The notes under the pieces: model-generated
The model's input: only the letters and a program-made list of their open reading frames with translations
Database searches by the model: none
What the model was told of the DNA's origin: nothing
Part shown: in pieces, positions 8,973 through 17,283 of the stretch
How the letters are laid out: each line of letters starts with the position of its first letter
Numbering within the stretch: the first letter of the stretch is position 1
Translations under genes and position numbers: made by a program
Assembly (NCBI GenBank): GCA_016182965.1
Contig: JACPFM010000049.1
Location: 1 to 58,220 of the forward strand
DNA: 58,220 nt
Direction of reading: 5' to 3'
DNA from: Deltaproteobacteria bacterium
Lineage (GTDB): Bacteria; Myxococcota_A; Polyangia; Polyangiales; JADJMO01

Positions 8973-11372
8973 TCAACCGCCAGGTGCAGCCGCGGCGCGC
9001 CCATGCCGACCCGCGGCCCGCATGACGAGCGCGGCGACCACGTACGCGCCCATCCCGCAGGCGAGGAGGAAGGTGTAGCCGAACCGCATGGCCAGCGGCG
9101 TCACCGCGACGCTCGCCATCACCGACGCGAACCAGTTGATCCCGATGCACCACGGTGCGGCGGCCGGGTGTCGACCGACCAGCCACCGCAGCCCGGCGGG
9201 GAAGGGAAAGCCCATCACGAGGCCGAGCAGGAAGACGAACGCGAAGACCAGGCCGCCGCGCACGGCCAACGGCAACGCCCACGTCGCGTCGAGGGCGCGG
9301 GGCAGCACGAACACGCCGACGGCGCCGAGCACGACGATCACGCTCACGCCGATCCGGACGCGTCGCGCAGGCGGCCCGATCATCCGCTCGCCGAAGAGCG
9401 CGCCAGCCCCCGTACCGAGCAGCAGGGAGCCGAGGACGACGCTCATCGCGTACGTCTGATGTCCGAGGTAGAGGCCGAAGCGGTGGATGAGCCAGACCTC
9501 CACGAGCAGGAACCCGGCCCCGATCCACAGGAAGAACCAGGCGATTCCCGCCGGCGCGCCCTCTCCCGAGCGCCTCCGCAGGCGGAGGGCCGGCACGAGG
9601 ATCAGCACGAGAGCGAGCACGATCACCGCGGCGAGCAGGCCGTAGAGGATCTGGAAAGGCAGCAACGACATCGGGACGAGGCTCGGATACAGATGGAAGA
9701 AGAACGGCCGATCGTCGAACGTCGGTGAGATGTCGAACGCGTACGACGCCTCGAACGCGGCCGTGTCGCTCCGCGCGGCGTCGGCCAAGAACCGCGCGAA
9801 CGGCTCCTTCGCCGGTCGACCGGGCAGGTACGCGAGCGTCGGCCGCTGCGTGGTCAGCATGAAGAACGGGCGAAACACGGGGTCGACGGGGCGCGCGCTC
9901 GAGAAGTGCGCCGCGATCGCGTCGAGCTCGTGCGGCGGGAAAGGCTGACGCCGAACGAGGACGCCGATGATGAACCCGTTGTCGATCGCGACGATGTGCC
10001 GCTCGGGGTGCTCGGCGCCCATCGCGCGGAGCGCGTGCACCGCCGTGTTGATCAGCCGGAGCTGCTCCGGCTGACCGAATCGCACGATCGAGAGGATGCC
10101 GTCGGGCGCGAGGCTCGCGAGGTAATCCTCGAATGCCTCCTCGGTGTAGAGGTGATTCTCGCTGAGGGCGAGCGCCCCGGACGCGATCACCTGCTTGGTG
10201 TCGACGCCGCTCAATTGGATCAAGTCGTAGCCCGCGCCACGACTGCCGTGCGCGAAGCTCCGACCGTCGCGCGCATGGACCCGGACACGCGGGTTGGTCC
10301 CGATGCCGCCGAGGAAGTCGGAGAGCTCGCCGGTGATCGCGCGGATCGTCGTCCGGTTGATCTCGACGGCGTCGACCTGCTCGGCGCCGTGATAGAGGGC
10401 GCACTGCACGTCCGGCGCGCCGCCGAGCCCGATCACGAGCACTCGCTGGCGGGCCGACGCGTAGGCCTGGCCGTAGATGGTCTCGGTGCACATCACCGGG
10501 ACCGGCTCGTGCTTCGAGCCTTTCGCCGCGCTCGCGTCGGCGCCGCTCCACCGCACGAGCATCGATCCGGCCGTCCCGTCTTGCGCGTAGAAGCAATACG
10601 GATACGGCGTCGGTCCGCCGGGGGCCGAGTAGCCGTCGATCGAGACGTGACCCGTCGGGTCCCATCGCTCGAAGAGCCGCGTCGTATGGATGCCGACGTC
10701 GGCGGCCTGCTTCCGCACCACGTTCGCCTGCCCGTGCGGATCGGCCTGGATCGGATAGGCGCGTCCGGGCGACCCCACGGTGAGCGCGAAGCCGGCGACC
10801 GCCGAGAGCAGCACGGCGCCCGGCGCGCTCCGCAGTCGCAGGCCCGCGGCGCGGAAGTACGCGACCGCGGCCACGAGCGCGATCCCCACCAGGAGCGAGA
10901 GGAACCTCGCCCCGTCGAGCGGCCCCAGGAGGGCGAGCGGCAGGAAGCACCCGACCGCCGCTCCGCCGAGATCGGCCGCGTACGCCCGACCGATGCCCTC
11001 GCCGGACGATGCGAGCGCGAGGGTCACCGCGACGCCCGACGCGAGGAACGGAGCCGTCATCACCAGCGCCAGGGAGACCGCGCCGATCGGGCCCGCGATC
11101 GTCGGGGTGAGCCGGACGAAGATCGCCGGCGCGATCACGAGCGAAATCGAGAAGGCCGCCGCGGCGAGCGCGAGCACCTCGCCGACGCGCTCGCGCGAGA
11201 GCCACCCCGATCGCAAGGCGACGAGGCTCCCGGCGGCGCCCGACCCCAGCATCGCGATGCCGAGGACGACGTACATCAACATCAGATCGACGGTGTACGA
11301 GACGAGCCTCGTGAGAAACACCTCGAACGCCAGGACGACGGCGCTGAGGAAGAACAGTCCCGCGAGGCGCAT
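8973..11372 (-). CDS. Polytopic membrane protein with spermidine-synthase-like Rossmann domain
   Basis: 799 residues. Residues 1-200 hold about six membrane helices (MRLAGLFFLSAVVLAFEVFL at the start). Residues about 205-500 form a methyltransferase/spermidine-synthase-like domain with the nucleotide loop VLVIGLGG (311-318) and acidic VEIN (337-340). The last ~250 residues are again hydrophobic, with at least six helices. This three-part layout is a known bacterial family with an SpeE-like core; polyamine synthesis should not be assumed. Start at 11372: the frame stays open to 11687, but that extension crosses the direct repeats and the tRNA gene. TAGCGT lies 10 nt upstream. Confidence 0.85.
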   Translation of the reverse strand: MRLAGLFFLSAVVLAFEVFLTRLVSYTVDLMLMYVVLGIAMLGSGAAGSLVALRSGWLSRERVGEVLALAAAAFSISLVIAPAIFVRLTPTIAGPIGAVSLALVMTAPFLASGVAVTLALASSGEGIGRAYAADLGGAAVGCFLPLALLGPLDGARFLSLLVGIALVAAVAYFRAAGLRLRSAPGAVLLSAVAGFALTVGSPGRAYPIQADPHGQANVVRKQAADVGIHTTRLFERWDPTGHVSIDGYSAPGGPTPYPYCFYAQDGTAGSMLVRWSGADASAAKGSKHEPVPVMCTETIYGQAYASARQRVLVIGLGGAPDVQCALYHGAEQVDAVEINRTTIRAITGELSDFLGGIGTNPRVRVHARDGRSFAHGSRGAGYDLIQLSGVDTKQVIASGALALSENHLYTEEAFEDYLASLAPDGILSIVRFGQPEQLRLINTAVHALRAMGAEHPERHIVAIDNGFIIGVLVRRQPFPPHELDAIAAHFSSARPVDPVFRPFFMLTTQRPTLAYLPGRPAKEPFARFLADAARSDTAAFEASYAFDISPTFDDRPFFFHLYPSLVPMSLLPFQILYGLLAAVIVLALVLILVPALRLRRRSGEGAPAGIAWFFLWIGAGFLLVEVWLIHRFGLYLGHQTYAMSVVLGSLLLGTGAGALFGERMIGPPARRVRIGVSVIVVLGAVGVFVLPRALDATWALPLAVRGGLVFAFVFLLGLVMGFPFPAGLRWLVGRHPAAAPWCIGINWFASVMASVAVTPLAMRFGYTFLLACGMGAYVVAALVMRAAGRHGRAAAAPGG

Positions 11373-11402
11373 GCCCGGGCGAACGCTAGACAAGCCGCTC
11401 GA

Positions 11403-11629
11403 GCGAAGCGAGTCCGAGCGGAGCGGACGCCGTACGGAAATGCCAGATGACGGCCCTTGGTGTTGTGGGCTCATGCCCACCAACAGAGGTGCCCAGGGAC
11501 AGAATCGAGCTTTTCTGTACGGAGTCCGTGGAGCCGGACGAGCGTCAGCGAGTCCGAGCGCAGCGGACGCAGTACAGAAATGCCAGATGATGGCCCTTGG
11601 TGTTGTGGGCTCATGCCCACCAACAGAGG

Positions 11630-11650
<21 letters not shown>
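11403..11650. repeat. Direct repeat (140-bp offset) carrying a copy of the tRNA-Phe 3' end
   Basis: Bases about 11403-11510 and 11543-11650 are near-identical copies at an exact 140-bp offset. Each holds the last ~18 nt of the tRNA-Phe gene (minus-strand 3' end) and its downstream flank. Each contains a hairpin, GTGGGC-TCAT-GCCCAC (11465-11480 and 11605-11620), extended by TGTTG/CAACA with one bulge; it could end or process the tRNA transcript. The 11543-11650 copy belongs to the intact tRNA; the other is a 3'-end relic. Confidence 0.85.
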
Positions 11651-11702
<52 letters not shown>

Positions 11703-11841
11703 GGTGCCCGTTCGGGGGGAGCGACACTAGTCGGCCAGCGCGCCGTGTCAACCGCGACGAGCGCCGGCCGTGCCGCGACGCATGCAGGGCGCCGGATCCC
11801 GGTTTGCCTCCCGCGTCGGACGACGGTCCAATCGACGGATC

Positions 11842-12672
11842 ATGCTTCGCGCGCGCCTGTTCCTTCCGCTCTTCGCCGTGCTGCTCGTCGCCTGCTCCGG
11901 AGACGACGGCGGCGCCCCGACCGACGGGGGCGCGGACGTCGATTACGGCGACGGGCCGATCACCACGCGCCCCGACGATGGCGTCGACACCGAGGCGCCG
12001 GACACCGGCACCGCCGGGGACGCCCCCCCAGACACGACCACAGGCGACACGGCCTCTCTCGATACCGCCGCCGGCGACACGGCGAGCGCCGACACCGCGT
12101 CCGGCGACGCCCCGGTCGCCGAGACCGGCACCGACGGCGGCTCGCCGAGCGCCGCGCGCATCCACGAGGCGTACGTCGATCGCGCGATCGAGGGCGACGG
12201 GGTCGAGTACGTCGAGATCAGGGCGCCCGCCGGTACGCCGATCGGTGGTCTGTGGCTGCGCGTCCTCGACAAGACCGGAACGCCGTACTTCAACCTCCGC
12301 GTCGCCGACGCCGGCACGAACATGAAGTCGAGCGGGTACTGGGTCGTCGGCTGGGAGTTCGCCGACAAGTCGGACAAGGGCTACAAGCTCAGCGAGTGGG
12401 GCCTGCCCGCCGACGGCGGCTCGATCCAGCTCGTGCGCTACGACGGGGCGACGCCCGTGCTCATCGATGTGGTCGGCTACGGTACCGCTCCGTCGGCGAC
12501 GTCGACCGAGCCCAAGAAGACCCTCGAAGGCACGGCCGCCGCCCTCCCGTCGGGCGGCAGCACCGGGAAGTCGATCGGCCGCAAATCGGTCCCCGGTGAC
12601 AGCGACGACAACGCGACCGACTTCTGCGTGATGAGCTCGACGCCCGGCGCCGCCAACGGCGCGTGCCTCTGA
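11842..12672 (+). CDS. Lipoprotein with C-terminal lamin-tail-like domain
   Basis: 276 residues. The ATG at 11842 gives signal peptide MLRARLFLPLFAVLLVAC (Cys18); a GTG at 11770 adds an Arg-rich leader and is less likely. Residues about 20-110 are a low-complexity Asp/Thr/Gly/Ala linker with GDTAS-type repeats, typical of myxobacterial lipoproteins. Residues about 115-276 look like a lamin-tail (LTD) beta-sandwich: RIHEAYVD, GVEYVEIRAP, GLWLRVLD, GYWVVGWEF and the terminal SSTPGAANG. LTD domains occur in extracellular proteins and nucleases as accessory or adhesive modules. No catalytic residues seen. Confidence 0.8.
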   Translation: MLRARLFLPLFAVLLVACSGDDGGAPTDGGADVDYGDGPITTRPDDGVDTEAPDTGTAGDAPPDTTTGDTASLDTAAGDTASADTASGDAPVAETGTDGGSPSAARIHEAYVDRAIEGDGVEYVEIRAPAGTPIGGLWLRVLDKTGTPYFNLRVADAGTNMKSSGYWVVGWEFADKSDKGYKLSEWGLPADGGSIQLVRYDGATPVLIDVVGYGTAPSATSTEPKKTLEGTAAALPSGGSTGKSIGRKSVPGDSDDNATDFCVMSSTPGAANGACL

Positions 12673-12800
12673 GCGACGTCAGGGCCGCTCCACAACGTTT
12701 TCGCCTTCGCGGCGGCGGCGCCGTACGATCGACCGTTCGGAGGTCGGTCGGCGTGCGGCGTGGCGATCCAGGACATCCAGGAGAAAGCGGCGATCGTGGC

Positions 12801-13928
12801 GTGCTTCGCGCGGCCATCGCGCTCGCATGGCTGGCGATCGGCGCGAGCTGCCATCCCACGGGCAACAAGGCGCTGCCGCGCGGGCAGTCCGCGACGGCGC
12901 TCGCGGTCGGCGCGGCGCACGCGTGCGTGCGGGTCGTCGACGGCACGCTGCGCTGCTTCGGCGACGACTCCGCAGGTCAGCTCGGCGACGGCGCCCCCGA
13001 CGGCGCCCCCGACGGCGAGGAGGACGCGGGCGCGGGCGAAGACGGCGGCGCCACCGCCGAGGCCGGGTCGGGCACGCCGGAGTCTCCGTTCGCCGCGCCG
13101 CGCCGCGTCGCAGGCCTCAACGCGATCGCCGAGGTCACCGCCGGCGGCGCGCACACCTGCGCGCGCCTCGAGGACGCGACCGTTCGCTGCTGGGGCGGAA
13201 ACGACTGGGGCCAGCTCGGCGACGCGACGACCACCTCGCGGCCGACGCCGGTCATCCTCCCGGGCCTCCGCAACGCGCGCGGTCTGTCGGCGGGCGGCGC
13301 GCACACCTGCGCGATCACCAGCGACAAGGGCGTGATGTGCTGGGGCCGCAACGACAGCGGCCAGCTCGGCGACGGCACCTCGACGTCGCGCAGCTCGCCG
13401 GTGCGCGTGAGCGGCGTCACCGACGTCGAGCAGATCGCCGCCGGAACGTTCCACACCTGCGCGCGCGTCAAAGATGGCACCGTCCTCTGCTGGGGCCGCA
13501 ACGACGCGGGGCAGATCGGCGACGGCACCACCGGCACGCAGCGGAACGTGCCGACGAGGGCGATCGACGCCTCGCCTGCCGCAGCCATCGTCACCGGGCT
13601 CGCCGACTCCTGCGCGGCCATGCCCGATCAGTCCGTTCGCTGCTGGGGCAAGGCGGCGAAGCGCGCCAGCGCGGTTCCCGTGATCGGCCTCACCCGCGTG
13701 ACGGCGATCTCGCTCGGCACCTCACCGACCGAGCTGCAGCTCTGCGCGCGGATCGCCGACGGATCCATTCGCTGCACCGACGACTTCACCAAGACGCCGG
13801 CGCTCGTCCCCGGTATCGTCAACGCCGCTCAAATCGCAGGCGGCGCCTCGTTTTCGTGTGCGCTCCTGACCGACGGCGCGCTGCGTTGCTGGACGCCGCG
13901 CGCCGAGCCTTTCCCGGTGATTCCATGA
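12801..13928 (+). CDS. RCC1-type seven-bladed propeller lipoprotein
   Basis: 375 residues. The GTG at 12801 opens MLRAAIALAWLAIGASC (Cys17 lipidation); the frame is open from 12663 but that extension is Arg-rich. Seven RCC1 (alpha-tubulin-suppressor-like) repeats follow, e.g. AGGAHTC...CWGGNDWGQLGD, AGGAHTC...CWGRNDSGQLGD, AGTFHTC...CWGRNDAGQIGD, plus three shorter C-terminal ones, matching a seven-bladed propeller. Paired cysteines in most blades suggest disulfides outside the cytoplasm. An Asp/Gly/Ala-rich insertion sits after blade one. Its stop overlaps the start of the next gene (ATGA), so the two are probably translationally coupled. Confidence 0.85.
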   Translation: MLRAAIALAWLAIGASCHPTGNKALPRGQSATALAVGAAHACVRVVDGTLRCFGDDSAGQLGDGAPDGAPDGEEDAGAGEDGGATAEAGSGTPESPFAAPRRVAGLNAIAEVTAGGAHTCARLEDATVRCWGGNDWGQLGDATTTSRPTPVILPGLRNARGLSAGGAHTCAITSDKGVMCWGRNDSGQLGDGTSTSRSSPVRVSGVTDVEQIAAGTFHTCARVKDGTVLCWGRNDAGQIGDGTTGTQRNVPTRAIDASPAAAIVTGLADSCAAMPDQSVRCWGKAAKRASAVPVIGLTRVTAISLGTSPTELQLCARIADGSIRCTDDFTKTPALVPGIVNAAQIAGGASFSCALLTDGALRCWTPRAEPFPVIP

Positions 13929-15016
13929 CCGACAACGCGCAACGAGAAGTCCGCACCGATCTGGGGATCTGGTGGCTCGCGTTCGGGTACTTCGCTTGCT
14001 ACGCGCCCTACGCGGCGCTGACCAAGGCGGTGACCAAGGGGCTCCTGCCCAGGCAGGTCGCCCCGCTCTCGGGGTTCGAGATCCTCCCGGTCAGCGTGGC
14101 CGCGTCGCTCATCGGCATGTTCCTGTTCATGACGCTGAAGGGCTGGTGGAAGTACGCGACCCAGTGGAAGCTCGGGAGCCTCTCGCTGCCGCGCCCGACG
14201 TTCTACACGACCATCTCCGGCATCTTCACCGCGACCGTCGTCATCACCACCACGCTGGCGTACACGTTCACCGGCGTCTCGATCGTGTTCATCATGCTGC
14301 TGATGCGCGGCGGCGTGCTGATCATCGCGCCGATCACCGACGCGGTGGCGCGCCGAAAGGTGAAGACCCCCTCGTGGGTCGGCCTCGGGCTGAGCCTCGC
14401 CGCGCTCTTCGTCGCCGAGCACGGCGGCGACTACCGCATGACCGTGGTCACGGTGATCAACGTCGCCGCCTACCTCCTCGCGTACTTCGTGCGCCTGCGC
14501 TTGATGAGCCGCCTGGCCAAGGGCGAGGACGAGTCGGCCAATACGCGGTACTTCGTCGAGGAGCAGATGGTCGGCACGCCGTTCCTGCTGCTCGTGCTGG
14601 CGGTCCTCGCCCTCTTCGCGCCGGCGCAGCTCGGCGCGCACCCGGGTGACTGGGCGCGCTTCACCGCCGGCCTGCGCGACGGGTTCACGGTGTTCTTCGG
14701 ACGCGGGCTGCAGCTGGTCGCCGCGGTGATCACCGTCGGCATCCTGTCGCAGGGCACCGGCATCTTCGGCGGCCTCATCCTCCTCGACAAGCGCGAGAAC
14801 ACCTTCTGCGTCCCGGTGAACCGCGCGTCGAGCATCCTCGCCGGCGTCGTCGCGTCGTTCTCGCTCGCGCTGTTCGCGCGTCAGCGCTGGCCGAACGGGT
14901 GGGAGCTCGCCGGCGCGGCGCTGGTGGTGTTCGCGATCCTCGTGCTCAGCGCCCCGGCTCTCCTCGCCAAGCGCAAGGCCGCCGCCGCCGCCGCGCCGCT
15001 CCCGAACGAAGCCTGA
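13925..15016 (+). CDS. Polytopic membrane protein, DMT/EamA-like transporter
   Basis: 363 residues with about ten hydrophobic helices. The first segment (WWLAFGYFACYAPYAALTKAV) and two halves of about five helices resemble the drug/metabolite transporter superfamily; substrate unknown. TLAYTFTGVSIVFIMLLMRG and the late ILSQGTGIFGGLILLD are candidate pore regions. The ATG at 13925 overlaps the TGA of the RCC1 lipoprotein gene, so the two products are made together and may work together. The C terminus is Ala/Lys-rich. Family assignment is moderate; membrane topology is clear. Confidence 0.75.
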   Translation: MTDNAQREVRTDLGIWWLAFGYFACYAPYAALTKAVTKGLLPRQVAPLSGFEILPVSVAASLIGMFLFMTLKGWWKYATQWKLGSLSLPRPTFYTTISGIFTATVVITTTLAYTFTGVSIVFIMLLMRGGVLIIAPITDAVARRKVKTPSWVGLGLSLAALFVAEHGGDYRMTVVTVINVAAYLLAYFVRLRLMSRLAKGEDESANTRYFVEEQMVGTPFLLLVLAVLALFAPAQLGAHPGDWARFTAGLRDGFTVFFGRGLQLVAAVITVGILSQGTGIFGGLILLDKRENTFCVPVNRASSILAGVVASFSLALFARQRWPNGWELAGAALVVFAILVLSAPALLAKRKAAAAAAPLPNEA

Positions 15017-15062
15017 TCAGCAGCCTCTCGCGCAAGCTCAGCTCGCCTACTCTCGCGCGAGC

Positions 15063-15641
15063 TCAGCTCGCGACGACCGCGCGGGGGCAGGTGGTGACGT
15101 CGCCCTTGCGGCCGCAGACGAACACCCGATCGACGCTGTCGCCCTGCGCCTGGATGCGCACGCGGATCTCGACGCCGAACGGCTTCAGCTCGGGCGCGTC
15201 GACCGGGCGCACGCCGACGATCTTGAGCGAGTCGGGCTGCTCGATCGCCGCGCCGCGCACCGCCCCGAGCTCGCCCGCGAGCTCCCAGCCTCGCTCGGTG
15301 CGCAGCGTGACCAGCGAGTAGCGCGCGTCGTCCGGCACGACGACGTCGACGACCATCGCGTCGCGCACCACCGCCTCGTCGCGCGTCGGCACGCCGAGCG
15401 GCCCCTGCGCCTTGCAGGTCGCCTTGTCGCCGACGAGCGCGCGCGTCTTCTCGAGCAGCGCGTCGCAGAAGGTCTCGACGGTGCCCGCGACCACCTGGAC
15501 GTCACAGAACTTCTCGCACTTCGCGCTCGGTCCGCTGATCTCCGACGGCGGATAGACCGGGTGCTGGCCCGGCTTGTTGGTCGTCGACGCACACCCGACC
15601 GCGAGGGACGCGAGGAGGAGGAAGCGAGCGAAGAAGGTCAT
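15063..15641 (-). CDS. Putative lipoprotein, unknown function
   Basis: 192 residues. The ATG at 15641 opens MTFFARFLLLASLAVGC (lipobox AVGC, Cys17). The mature part has four further cysteines (KCEKFC; FCDALLEK; ATCKAQG) and a C-terminal VFVCGRKGDVTTC pair, so disulfides are likely. A beta-rich central part (RYSLVTLRTERGWELAG) gives no recognised domain. It converges with the transporter gene. TACCGG lies 6 nt before the ATG on the minus strand, fitting the short-leader pattern of this region. Not recognised beyond lipoprotein. Confidence 0.75.
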   Translation of the reverse strand: MTFFARFLLLASLAVGCASTTNKPGQHPVYPPSEISGPSAKCEKFCDVQVVAGTVETFCDALLEKTRALVGDKATCKAQGPLGVPTRDEAVVRDAMVVDVVVPDDARYSLVTLRTERGWELAGELGAVRGAAIEQPDSLKIVGVRPVDAPELKPFGVEIRVRIQAQGDSVDRVFVCGRKGDVTTCPRAVVAS

Positions 15642-15647
15642 GCTCGC

Positions 15648-15653
15648 CCGGTA
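15648..15653 (-). promoter_or_regulatory. Candidate -10 element (TACCGG) for the 15641 lipoprotein gene
   Basis: Six bases separate this hexamer from the ATG on the minus strand. The last base is G rather than T, so it is weaker than the other candidates. Confidence 0.3.
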
Positions 15654-15818
15654 GCGAAACACGAGCCAACCGGAGGTGGATGTGTCGCGACGGTCGAAGA
15701 AGACGGCAGATCCCCGATTTCATGCGGTGCGCGCACGTCGCGTGGCGTAGTCGTCGGCTCAAACGGAGACGAATGCGAGGAGGACTGTCTGCAGCCCGCC
15801 GTCCTCAACCAGGGCAGA

Positions 15819-15891
15819 GTCGTCAGACGAGTCGTCAGTCGTCAGTCGTCAGCAGTCGTCAGTCGTCAGTCGTCAGTCGTCAGTCGTCAGT
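15819..15891. repeat. Heptamer array (CAGTCGT)n
   Basis: About ten units of a 7-bp repeat, with interruptions near 15829 and 15852, in the 454-bp gene-free stretch between the 15641 and 16554 genes. It is the inverse of the array at 16007-16034, so the two could pair across the hexamers between them. Confidence 0.9.
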
Positions 15892-15893
15892 CC

Positions 15894-15971
15894 GAGAGCG
15901 AGACCGAGAGCGAGAGCGGGAGCGGGAGCGAGAGCGGGAGCGGGAGCGAGAGCGGGAGCGAGAGCGGGGGC
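15894..15971. repeat. Hexamer array (GRGAGC), 13 units
   Basis: Thirteen 6-bp units in unbroken register, alternating GAGAGC and GGGAGC, between two oppositely oriented heptamer arrays. No gene covers it. Confidence 0.9.
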
Positions 15972-16006
15972 GGCGAGGGGGAGGGACGCAGGTCTCCGTC
16001 TCGATG

Positions 16007-16097
16007 CTGACGACTGACGACTGACGACTGATGACCGGGTCCTCGCGAGCAGCGAGGCGGCCGGCGCCCGAGAGGCGACCGACGGTCAGAGACCGTC
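16007..16097 (-). repeat. Dispersed repeat, copy A: header plus four heptamers
   Basis: Read on the minus strand from 16097: a hairpin GACGGTC-TCT-GACCGTC overlapping the stop codon of the 16096-16554 gene, then GGTCGCC, TCTCGGGC, TCGCTGCTCGCGA, then GGTCATCAG followed by TCGTCAG units. The same order and largely the same bases occur at 40718-40829. Confidence 0.75.
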
Positions 16098-16554
16098 AGA
16101 CGACGCCGTCTTCCTCGTCCTCGTCGTCGAGGCCCTCGTCTTCGCTGTCGAAGAGCATCAGCTCGATCTCGTCGGCGATCTCGGCGACCTCCTGGATCAC
16201 GCTGGCCATCAGCTCGGGATCGGCCTTCTCGGCCACGATCGCCGCCTCGACGACGATCTGCTCCGGCTCGTCCTCGGTGCCCTCGCTGAGGTACACGTGC
16301 GAGAAGAGCGCGTCGCGCATCAGGCGGAGCACCTCGGCGAGATCGTGCTCCTCCGACCACGGACCGACGTCGGTCGACACGACCACGAGCTCGCCTTCCT
16401 CGTCGAGCTCGACGCCAACGAGCTGCGTGCGGTCGTCCTCGTCCTCGTCCTCGGTCTCGGTCACCGTGACGGTGAGGAAAAACGCGTGCGCCTCCTCTTC
16501 GAAGGACGCGTCGAGCAACTGAGCGGCCTGCTTGACGACGCTGGGGAGATCCAT
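16096..16554 (-). CDS. Acidic conserved cytoplasmic protein, unknown function
   Basis: 152 residues from the ATG at 16554 (MDLPSVVKQAAQLLDAS). Strongly acidic; no signal peptide or membrane helix. Predicted alternation of an N-terminal helix, strands (AFFLTVTVTET, TQLVGVELDEEGELVVVS) and C-terminal helices (DPELMASVIQEVAEIADEI), ending in an Asp/Glu tail. The alpha/beta layout recalls small YbjN- or secretion-chaperone-like folds, but similarity is weak. It is divergent from def with only 51 bp between starts. The stop codon lies inside a perfect hairpin, the beginning of dispersed repeat copy A. Confidence 0.7.
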   Translation of the reverse strand: MDLPSVVKQAAQLLDASFEEEAHAFFLTVTVTETEDEDEDDRTQLVGVELDEEGELVVVSTDVGPWSEEHDLAEVLRLMRDALFSHVYLSEGTEDEPEQIVVEAAIVAEKADPELMASVIQEVAEIADEIELMLFDSEDEGLDDEDEEDGVV

Positions 16555-16590
16555 CGGACCGGGGAGGGTACAACCGATCGCGGCTCGGAG

Positions 16591-16596
16591 TACGAT
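16591..16596 (+). promoter_or_regulatory. Candidate -10 element (TACGAT) for def
   Basis: TACGAT lies 9 nt before the ATG at 16606, giving a leader of at most a few bases. No convincing -35 box or Shine-Dalgarno. Confidence 0.35.
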
Positions 16597-16605
16597 CGAT
16601 CGCGC

Positions 16606-17202
16606 ATGAGCGAAGCGTTGCCCAGGATCGTGCAGGCGGGGGATCCGGTCTTGCGCGCCGTCGCGCAGCTGGTCCCGGAGAAGGACCTCGGTACACCCGA
16701 GCTGCGCGCGCTCGTCGAGACGATGATCGCCGTCATGCACGCGGCGCCGGGGGTGGGCCTCGCGGCCCCGCAGATCGGCGTTCCCTTGCGCGTGATCGTG
16801 CTGGAGGACGAGGAGGGCCGCATGGCACGTCTGTCCAAGACCCAGCGGGACGAGCGCGGTCGCGTACCGTTCGGCGTGCGCGCGTTCATCAACCCGACGC
16901 TGCGCGTCGTCGGCGACGATCAGATGACCTACTTCGAGGGCTGCCTGAGCGTGTCGGGGTGGGCGGCGCTCGTGCCCCGCGCGCGCACCGTGGAGGTCAC
17001 CGGCGTCGACGTCGAGGGTCACCCCCAGCGCTGGGAGGTGTCCGGCTGGCCGGCGCGCATCCTCCAGCACGAGGTCGATCACCTGCTCGGCACGCTCTAC
17101 GTCGATCGAATGATCAGCCGCACGTTCTGTTCGAGCGAGGAGCTCTCGACGCGCTGGGCGGACAAGTCGGTCGACGAGGTGCGCAAGGCGCTCGGCGGGT
17201 GA
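16606..17202 (+). CDS. def: Peptide deformylase
   Basis: 198 residues. Removes the N-formyl group from nascent proteins. All three family motifs are present: GVGLAAPQIG (49-58), EGCLS (111-115, metal ligand Cys113) and QHEVDHL (154-160, metal ligands His155 and His159 with catalytic Glu156). Length is normal. Residues 70-92 (EEGRMARLSKTQRDERGRVPF) form a longer charged loop than in the E. coli enzyme, as in many non-enterobacterial deformylases. Not next to fmt here; it stands between the acidic protein gene and the broken OmpA-type gene. Confidence 0.95.
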   Translation: MSEALPRIVQAGDPVLRAVAQLVPEKDLGTPELRALVETMIAVMHAAPGVGLAAPQIGVPLRVIVLEDEEGRMARLSKTQRDERGRVPFGVRAFINPTLRVVGDDQMTYFEGCLSVSGWAALVPRARTVEVTGVDVEGHPQRWEVSGWPARILQHEVDHLLGTLYVDRMISRTFCSSEELSTRWADKSVDEVRKALGG

Positions 17203-17245
17203 GGGCTGGAGTCCTCTGCCCATGCGCGAACGATCGAGCTCGCGC

Positions 17246-17276
17246 TTGCCTGGGTGTCGCCTGGCGGCGGTACTCT
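17246..17276 (+). promoter_or_regulatory. Candidate promoter of the OmpA-type locus
   Basis: TTGCCT (17246-17251), a 19-bp spacer and TACTCT (17271-17276), then 7 nt to the GTG start at 17284. The expected transcription start is at or next to the start codon. Confidence 0.4.
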
Positions 17277-17283
17277 ACCTCTC

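Noticed and set aside
15819..16034. Possible CRISPR array
   Set aside because: Units are 6-7 bp with no spacers and no cas genes nearby.
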